12,346 bases of DNA, taken from assembly GCA_014885115.2 (NCBI GenBank), contig WKLE02001788.1, forward strand, positions 1 through 12,346, given 5' to 3'. This DNA comes from Asterionellopsis glacialis. Taxonomy: Eukaryota; Bacillariophyta; Plagiogrammaphyceae; Rhaphoneidales; Asterionellopsidaceae. Under the pieces are notes generated by a model. The model worked only from the letters and a program-made list of their open reading frames with translations, had not been told where the DNA came from and ran no database searches. Positions 1 to 6,900 of the stretch are shown here, one piece after another. Position 1 is the first letter of the stretch. Each line of letters begins with the position of its first letter. The translations under genes were made by a program, and so were the position numbers.

Positions 1-842
1 TCATTCTCAAATGGTGAATGCAATTTTTCATTGCAAAGGTGGTGATGAATATATATATACTACTGGTACTGATAGTAGCCTTAGATCCTAGTCCTGCTTA
101 CTAGGACTACTGGCACCGGGTAGGACCTAAAGGCACCTCGGTCAATATGAAATATGAGGTCTCAAAGGGTACGTCCATCTGCCGCCCGGTAGATCGAGGA
201 TGCTCTTTTTCTTTTCGCGCGTTTATCCGCGCACAAGAAAAACGAACTGTTGGTGTTCTTCGCCCATCGCCAAACAAAGAGAACCCAAACAAGCCGTTAA
301 AAGGTACTTGCATCCCCAGGTACACAAAAAGTCAAGAGGTGAGGTAACGACAATGAAGATGGATACTAGGCTGGTCAATGACGAATATGAAATTCAATCT
401 GAAAGCTTTCAAATGGATTCCAATGGAGAAAACACTACTAATTTAAGGTCTACACCTTTTCAAGCGCGAATGCGTATGCTTATCGACGATGTCGCAACGC
501 CACCATCGCGGCCGGAAAATGTTTGGATCTTCTCGACCTTTCGCATTTTTGATGTGTGCTAGATATTTAGCTCTTTTCAGGCGACAGTGATTGTGACGGG
601 ACGGGATGGATAGGGCATGATATTCAAAATTTATCAATTTTGGTGGTCACATTTTTCCATGTCTCGAAACTTCTGGCAGTAGACTTTCCCCGCATTACTT
701 TTCGTATTGACTTGGTGCAAACCTACACACACAATCAAAGCACAATCTCACGAAGTTATTGTTTTAATTTTTTCCCCATTGACCACCACAATCACAACTC
801 CACACCACAGTCATTTCTCTCAATTTTTAAGAAATAATAATA
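1..842. other. Intergenic region upstream of malate dehydrogenase
   Basis: No gene is recognised here. A short AT run (about 51-59) precedes two copies of ACTACTGGYAC (59-69 and 106-116) and a small inverted repeat. The only plus-strand open frame of note runs 353-562 (69 codons from ATG) and resembles nothing I know. The last 150 bases before the start codon are rich in T and in CA/CC, plausible as core promoter and 5' leader, but no clear TATA box or initiator can be assigned. Confidence 0.6.
89..109. repeat. Short inverted repeat of the TAGTCCT/AGGACTA type
   Basis: Perfect 7-base arms TAGTCCT and AGGACTA are separated by 7 bases. The same TCCTAG/CTAGGA core recurs in palindromes at 3018-3051 and 9318-9328, so this may belong to a dispersed family of small palindromes in this genome. 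Confidence 0.5.
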
Positions 843-2033
843 ATGTTGGCATCTCGTTTTGCATCTCGTTCAGCAGCAGCTTTGAAAACTGCTGCTCGTC
901 GTTCCTTCCACGCAACTTCCGCGGTCGACAATAAGGTTGCTGTTTTAGGAGCTACTGGTGGAATTGGACAACCTTTGTCTATGTTGCTCAAATTATCACC
1001 TGAAGTTGAAGAACTTTCTTGTTATGATATCGTTGGAACACCAGGTGTTGCCGCCGATCTTAGTCACGTAAGTTTGTCTATTTGTCGAAAGGAAAAAAAT
1101 ACAGCGAAACAATGTTCAAATTAAAATCCATTTTTTTTCATTCGTACTCAATCACTTTATATATATATTACTTTACGTGTAACCATATCCAAAACCAACG
1201 AATAAAAACAGATCCCCACTAAGGCTTCCACAAGTGGATCACTTCCACATCCAGGTGTCTGGCCTCCTCGTGGTGATGATGGTCTCGCTGAAGCTTTGTC
1301 TGATGCTGATGTTGTTGTCATCCCTGCTGGTGTCCCTCGTAAACCTGGTATGACTCGTGATGACTTGTTCAATACGAATGCTGGTATTGTCAAAGCATTG
1401 GTAGAGGGTTGTGCGAAATATTGTCCTGATGCTGTATTGGCAATTATCTCCAATCCTGTCAACTCGACTGTCCCTATTGCTGCCGAGGTTTTGAAAAAGG
1501 CTGGTGTATATGATCCATCCAAACTTTGTGGTGTTACTACATTAGATGTTTGCCGTGCAAATACATTCATTGCTGCTAGTCAAGGATGGGATCCTAAGGA
1601 TGTTGATGTTACTGTAATTGGTGGACATGCTGGTATTACCATCCTTCCCCTTTTCTCTCAAGTTCCTAACCTTCAACTTAGTGATGAAGAATTGGATGCT
1701 ATTACTGTTCGTACTCAATTCGGTGGTGATGAAGTTGTAAAGGCCAAGGCTGGAGCAGGAAGTGCTACGCTTTCTATGGCCTATGCAGGATATCTCTTTA
1801 CCGAAAATGTATTGAAGGCTATGCGTGGCGAAGATGTTGTCCAATGCGCTTTCGTTGAAAGCACCTTGACCGATGCCCCTTACTTTGCATCACCTTGCAA
1901 GTTTGGTAAGAATGGTGTGGAAGAAGTTTTACCCTTTGGTGAACTCAGTGCCTACGAAAAGGAATGGTTTGACAAAATGTTGCCTCAATTGCAAGCTCAA
2001 ATTAAAAAGGGTGAAGACTTCGTCAACAACTAA
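843..2033 (+). CDS. Mitochondrial NAD-dependent malate dehydrogenase (2 exons, 348 aa)
   Basis: Catalyses malate + NAD+ = oxaloacetate + NADH in the mitochondrial matrix (TCA cycle, malate/aspartate exchange). Exons are 843-1067 and 1212-2033; the intron 1068-1211 has donor GTAAGT and acceptor ACAG and lies in phase 0 between His75 and Ile76. An in-frame TAA at 828-830 makes this ATG the first available start. Residues 1-27 form a presequence with Arg5, Arg9, Lys15, Arg19 and Arg20 and no acidic residue. The Rossmann motif GATGGIG is at 36-42. Asp62 at the end of the second strand fits NAD rather than NADP use. Substrate arginines are Arg118, Arg124 and Arg190; the catalytic pair is Asp187 (in TTLD) and His214 (in GGHAG). 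The C-terminus KKGEDFV is typical of the family. Length matches eukaryotic mitochondrial MDH. One oddity is a Pro/Trp-rich loop at about 84-96, longer than in the enzymes I recall. It has its own promoter region and is not overlapped by a neighbour. Confidence 0.95.
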
Positions 2034-2641
2034 GAGCTGGAGTTATTTTACAAATTTGCGGATGTGAACTTTTTAGAGAGGAACGATAAGAACACAATTT
2101 ACGTCAATGTCTCGGGTGCTTTGCTTGGGGACGGTTTTGATGACAATTAGTGCATTCTTCAACTGATAATGAAGGTAAGAGTAAGATAATAATAGAAAAT
2201 GTGGTCTGTGTGTGTCAGATGCTTGTCGTCAGATCTTTATGCGTGAAGTATAATTTCGTATCATGAAAATAGAATGTCGCCACTATATGTCGGAAGGGGT
2301 GTAATGATTTCACAGTCTTCCTTCTTTCTTTAGAGAGAAGCTGTTCGACCCATCTTGGGTAATGATATTGATCATCGCACGCTTTTCTTCCCTCTTTCTA
2401 CAGAGGAGGTAAACTATTCCACTCAGGATGTTGGAACCAACATGTCGTCTGTGCTTTGCTGCAAACACTAGGAGTTGGATCAAACATTTAGTCCGTGCTT
2501 TGTGATGCAGTCACTCTGAACACGTGAGCGCATTGCAGACGAAATTACTGTTTCGCAAATTGCCTTTGCTTTCAAAACGGCGATCAAGCGAGCCTGCACA
2601 TTCGGGTCTTGGCGTTGGCATAAAACGATCAATTTCCCAAT

Positions 2642-2896
2642 TGTAAATGAAAATACAACCAGGCTCTTTAGTTCTTTGATCAAACTGCTGACCCTCTCTT
2701 TAAATTTGACAGCGATATATGAGTTGAAGTATCAGTACCTGGTAGCCCACAAAATTCACAAGGTCCGTTGAAATGAACCAATAACGACTGCTGTGTAAAT
2801 GAAAGTACAAATAGGCTATTAGCTGGCTGTTTGTGTGCATTTTTACGTGTAGTTTGAATGAGATCATGCAACTCCTACAGTGTATTAAAGTTGACA
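2642..2896. repeat. Two diverged direct-repeat units
   Basis: Unit A (2642-2711) and unit B (2794-2896) share blocks in the same order. The first is TGTAAATGAAA-R-TACAA followed by AGGCT and TTAG (2642-2671 and 2794-2822, about 26 of 30 bases alike). The second starts with GATCA and runs through AACT (2678 and 2862). The third is TTAAAKTTGACA (2700-2711 and 2885-2896). Unit B holds about 34 extra bases between the first two blocks. The order and spacing argue for an old local duplication, not chance. Confidence 0.55.
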
Positions 2897-2902
2897 TCAT
2901 AC

Positions 2903-3167
2903 AAGATTCATTCCTCTAAGTATCTTTATGAAATTTCAAAATCTGGTTCCTTTCCGGTGTCACATCATGACAAGTCCCACTTACTTTGTTCACAATATCC
3001 TTGGCACTTTACATCTGTCTCTCTAGAGTCCTAGAGCTAGGACTAGAGAGATGCCATCGAAACAACCTGTTGGAAAGATTGACTCTAAGCAAATGAATAC
3101 TAATTTTTTTATTGAAGTGTGCATCGAAAAATCTTTATTATTGACGTTAATGTGAAATTTCAAAATC
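2903..3167. repeat. Second pair of diverged direct repeats
   Basis: The block AAGATT...CTCTAAG occurs at 2903-2920 and 3075-3089. It is followed in both copies by ATCTTTAT and then by the exact 15-mer TGAAATTTCAAAATC (2929-2943 and 3153-3167). The second copy has extra sequence between blocks. The 3018-3051 palindrome lies between the two copies. Confidence 0.5.
3018..3051. repeat. Near-perfect palindrome (CTAG-rich)
   Basis: The left arm is TCTCTCTAG + TCCTAG, interrupted by a 2-base bulge AG. The right arm is CTAGGA + CTAGAGAGA, and the arms are separated by only 2 bases. That gives about 15 paired bases per arm. It could form a cruciform or hairpin, or be a remnant of a small inverted-repeat element. 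It shares the TCCTAG core with the repeats at 89-109 and 9318-9328. Confidence 0.7.
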
Positions 3168-3602
3168 ATATCTTTTAAGTTGTCATCCTAATGGTGTCGT
3201 TCGTTTATGTCGAAAATACAAAATCTGTCTAAATAGAACAACAGCCTGACGTTACTGCCCAAAATCTTTCTGAATTTTGAATAGGTGAAGGCCAGCGGAC
3301 ACTCCCACAACTTGAAAATGCACTTGTTAGCCTATACCTAGACTACAGTAGTGCTCAAATTGCCCTTTTACGAGCAATAGGTAATGAGTTTTTTGAGAAA
3401 TTTGTGGTGATGCTTCCGTCGTTGGAACGAGAATTGTGACGTGTTCAAAGTCAGTCTCTGAAAGGGGAGTATTATTTGAAAATTTTAAGGGGGTTCAAAG
3501 GAAGGTCCGTGTATCATGTCCACAGTAAAAAGATCAAATGAGAAGGCACCAAGAAAGATCCTCTCCCCAGTAAGTTTTGTATCCGTTACCGTGAATACGT
3601 CA
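3142..3602. promoter_or_regulatory. Cluster of TGACGT/ACGTCA hexamers upstream of CPS
   Basis: TGACGT is at 3142-3147, 3247-3252 and 3437-3442; its complement ACGTCA is at 3597-3602. That is four sites in about 460 bases, where roughly 0.2 would be expected for one hexamer on both strands at equal base composition. A further TGACGT lies in CPS intron 1 (4194-4199). These hexamers are the half-sites of CRE/bZIP elements and match the CO2/cAMP-responsive elements described in Phaeodactylum tricornutum. Binding and function here are inferred only. Confidence 0.35.
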
Positions 3603-3946
3603 TCTTAAAGATTTCAAGATGTGACGGGAACGGGAATCCTCGGGAATCGTAGGTTCACTACCAGTACCTTGATACGGACGCGTGGACCCTGTAGAGCAAG
3701 GTACATTCCGGAGCCCATCAATCAATCAAAAATCTTGATTGGAATCCTTACCGCGTTACTTCGCAACCTTTTCTTTATAATTTTTTGTGCTCACACAACA
3801 AAAGGCGCTAAGTTCGCGAACATCAAATCTCAACTTGCTGTTAGGAAGAGATAGACAACATTAAATATTTTTGCTGTCGATAGAGCAGTGTTGCATTCCC
3901 AAATATATTTACAACTATTACTGTGTGCCGCTAATTTACTTTGCAG
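3570..3946 (+). other. Possible 5'-UTR intron of the CPS gene
   Basis: The bases just before the CPS start codon read like a splice acceptor: a CTAAT branch-point-like sequence, a T-rich tract, then TTTGCAG ending one base before the ATG. The best upstream donor I see is GTAAGT at 3570 (preceded by CCCCA). The resulting 377-base intron would be longer than the coding introns. A short upstream frame from ATG 3516 would not read into the CPS frame, so the upstream exon would be non-coding. No transcript evidence is available. Confidence 0.3.
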
Positions 3947-3947
3947 C

Positions 3948-6900
3948 ATGAGCATGCTCAGACCACTCCTCCGTAGCTCCACTAGGGGATCTGCCTCCGT
4001 GGCTTTCGCAAGGGCTTCGCCTTTGAGCAAAATCGCCCGTTCCTCTGGTGCTAGACTCATGGCCACTCAAAGTGGTGATGACACTCAGCGTCCATCTGCT
4101 TTGGCCAAAATTCACCTTGAAGATGGAACGACTCTTACCGGAAGAAGTTTTGGAAGCCATGAAAATGTTGAAGGAGAGGTAAGGAGGAATTTGTGACGTG
4201 GAAAAAGTCGTGCAAAGTGCTCCGTTTATCGATTTATTCCTACAGACTGTTTTCTCGCAGAAAAACCTTCTTTGAAAGTGTCTTAATCAATTCCCATATC
4301 TAATAACATGCTTGCTCTTCTCATTTCCAGGTTGTTTTCACTACTGGTATGGTAGGCTACACTGAAAGTTTGACAGACCCATCTTACCAAGGACAGGTGA
4401 GCCTTACATTCATTATTTTGAAAAGAGTTTCGTCTATTTTTTGTATCAAAATACCAATCTCGATTTTCTCTTTTTAATATTTTAGATTTTGACTATGACA
4501 CAACCAATGGTTGGTAACTACGGTGTTCCGGACCGTAACGTTATGGATGAATATGGTCTTCCTAAATATTTCGAATCAAACAAAATCCACGCTACAGGTC
4601 TCATTGTTCAAGACTACTCTCATCACTATTCACATTGGAACGCTGCATCCAGTCTCGGAGATTGGCTCAAGGAAGAAGGAGTACCTGGGCTCTGTGATAT
4701 TGATACCCGTATGCTTACTAAGAAAATCCGTGAAAAGGGTGCCCTTTTGGGTAGGATTGAAGTTGACCTCAATGCACCACCACCAGATTTTACGAAGATG
4801 ATTAACCCCAACGATCCTAGCATCCGACATTTGGTGGATGAAGTCAGTACCAAGGAAGTCAAAGTTTATGGAAAGGGAAATCAATACAAGATCATTGCCG
4901 TTGATGGTGGTATGAAGTACAACATTATCAGACAACTTGTCAAGCGTGATGTAGAATTGACCGTTGTCCCATGGAACTATCCATTTGCTGCAGAAATGGA
5001 CAAGTTTGATGGTCTGTTTCTCTCCAACGGTCCAGGTGACCCGACATCGTGTGATGTCACAATCAAGGAGCTCGAAAAGGTCATTAGTTGCCCCGATGAC
5101 AAGGTTAAGCCAATCTTCGGTATTTGTCTCGGAAACCAACTGACTGGTCTTGCTGCAGGAGGTACTGCCAAAAAGCTTCCATTCGGCAACCGTGGTCAGA
5201 ATCAACCTGTTCTTAACCACCAAACTGGTGAGGCATATATCACACCGCAGAACCACGGATACCACATCGACTGTTCTACCTTGAAGCCTGGCTGGAAAAC
5301 TCTTTTTACCAATGCCAACGACGGAAGTAACGAAGGTATTGCCCACGAGACTAGACCTTATTTCAGTGCTCAATTTCACCCAGAAGCTTCCTGTGGTCCC
5401 ACTGATACCGAATTCATGTTTGATACATTTTTGGAGGCGTGCAGAAAGCCAACTGACAAGATTATTTTCCCTACCAGAAAGCCTGCCCCTCCCAAGCCGA
5501 ATGTTAAGAAAATCCTTCTTCTTGGTAGCGGTGGAACCTCCATTGGACAAGCTGGAGAATTCGATTACTCCGGTGGACAAGCTATCAAGGTTAGTACTTT
5601 AGTGAATTTTGCACGTTTTTCAACGAGTTGTACAATTACATCATTTCTCATATTAATTGATTTTCATTTCTACTTACAATAATAGGCCCTCAAAGAGGAA
5701 GGCAAGGAAGTTGTCCTTATGAACCCTAATATTGCATCTGTACAAACCAATATGGATGACAAATCTGCAAGCAAAGCTGATCATGTGTTCTTCCTTCCAG
5801 TCACACCTGACTTCGTCGAAGAAGTAATCAAGAAGGAGAAGCCCGATGGTATCGTAGTTTCTATGGGTGGTCAGACCGCTCTGAACTGTGCTGTTGAAAT
5901 GTACCTTGCAGGTACCTTCGAAAAATACGGCGTTGAAGTTCTCGGTACTCAAATCCAAGCTGTCATTGACACTGAAGACAGACAAATTTTCTCTGACAAG
6001 TTGAACGAGATCAACGAAAAGATCGCCGAATCTTACACCGCTGAGACTCTTGATGAGGCTATTGAAGCTGCTAAAAAGATTGGCTACCCTCTCATGATTC
6101 GTTCCGCTTTCGCCCTTGGTGGACTTGGAAGTGGAATCTGTCACGATGAAGAAATGCTCAAGGATATGGGTAAGAAGGCTCTTTCTGTTTCTCCTCAAAT
6201 CCTCGTTGAAAGGAGTATGAAGGGATGGAAGGAAGTTGAATACGAAGTTGTACGCGACTCTCAGGACAACTGTGTCACCGTCTGTAACATGGAGAACTTT
6301 GATCCTTTGGGAATTCACACTGGTGACAGTATCGTCATGGCTCCGTCCCAAACTTTGTCTAATGAAGAATATCATATGCTCCGTACAACAGCCATCAACG
6401 TAAGTCCCCCCCCCCCCCTTTTATATTTTCAAAAAAAATCACTGATTTGTCAGCTAACAAAATGTCGTAATGCTATGCCACATCTGAAAACCTTAGGTTG
6501 TCCGCCATCTAGGTATTGTTGGAGAATGCAACATTCAATACGCACTCCACCCAGAATCCCTCGAATACTGCATTATTGAGGTGAATGCCCGTCTTTCTCG
6601 ATCTTCTGCTCTAGCCTCTAAGGCAACCGGTTACCCTCTTGCTTTCGTTGCTGCCAAGCTTGCTCTCGGAATCCCTCTTACTGAAGTTGAGAACTCAGTG
6701 ACTAAGAAGACACAAGCATGCTTCGAGCCCAGTTTGGATTACATTGTGACCAAGATCCCCAGATGGGACATGTCCAAATTCGAGGGTGTCAGCAAAGAAA
6801 TCGGTTCTGCCATGAAGAGTGTTGGTGAAGTCATGGGTATTGGACGCACAATGGAAGAATCCTTACAAAAGGCTCTTCGTATGGTTGACCCTGCAAACCC

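Larger units (their letters stand above)
2034..3947. other. Long intergenic region between malate dehydrogenase and CPS
   Basis: It contains the 3' UTR of malate dehydrogenase at its left end and the CPS promoter and leader at its right end. No intact gene is recognised. The middle carries diverged direct repeats (about 2642-3167), a strong palindrome (3018-3051), a coding-like but interrupted plus-strand frame (3182-3538), a cluster of TGACGT/ACGTCA hexamers (3142-3602) and CGGGAA repeats (3625-3646). A small perfect inverted repeat ATGTTGG/CCAACAT with a 2-base loop sits at 2428-2443. No tRNA with a credible A and B box is seen. Confidence 0.6.

Noticed and set aside
353..562. 69-codon plus-strand frame from ATG 353 in the left intergenic region
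   Set aside because: No recognisable domain, no paralogue in the window, and a length compatible with chance; possible splice signals after it (TTTTCAG near 581) lead only to a short tail.
1157..1570. 137-codon minus-strand frame opposite malate dehydrogenase exon 2
   Set aside because: Opposite well-supported MDH coding sequence; no independent evidence.
2330..2360. TTCGACC resembling a tRNA T-loop
   Set aside because: A 4-of-5 stem can be drawn, but no matching acceptor stem, D-arm or A box lies upstream at tRNA distance.
2480..2900. Short minus-strand frames of 63-67 codons in the spacer
   Set aside because: Their partial likeness to each other follows from the nucleotide direct repeats; no start, splice or domain evidence.
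3888..3947. In-frame extension of CPS upstream of ATG 3948 (hydrophobic residues from a TTG)
   Set aside because: There is no ATG in the extension, and the region ends in a splice-acceptor-like sequence; the ATG at 3948 begins a proper mitochondrial presequence.
4630..5580. Long minus-strand open frame (316 codons) opposite CPS exon 3
   Set aside because: It mirrors a highly conserved coding exon; codon bias on the plus strand removes stops from this antisense frame. The product is not protein-like and matches no family I know.
5674..6375. 233-codon minus-strand frame opposite CPS exon 4
   Set aside because: Antisense shadow of the conserved ATP-grasp coding sequence, for the same reason as the other frames opposite CPS.
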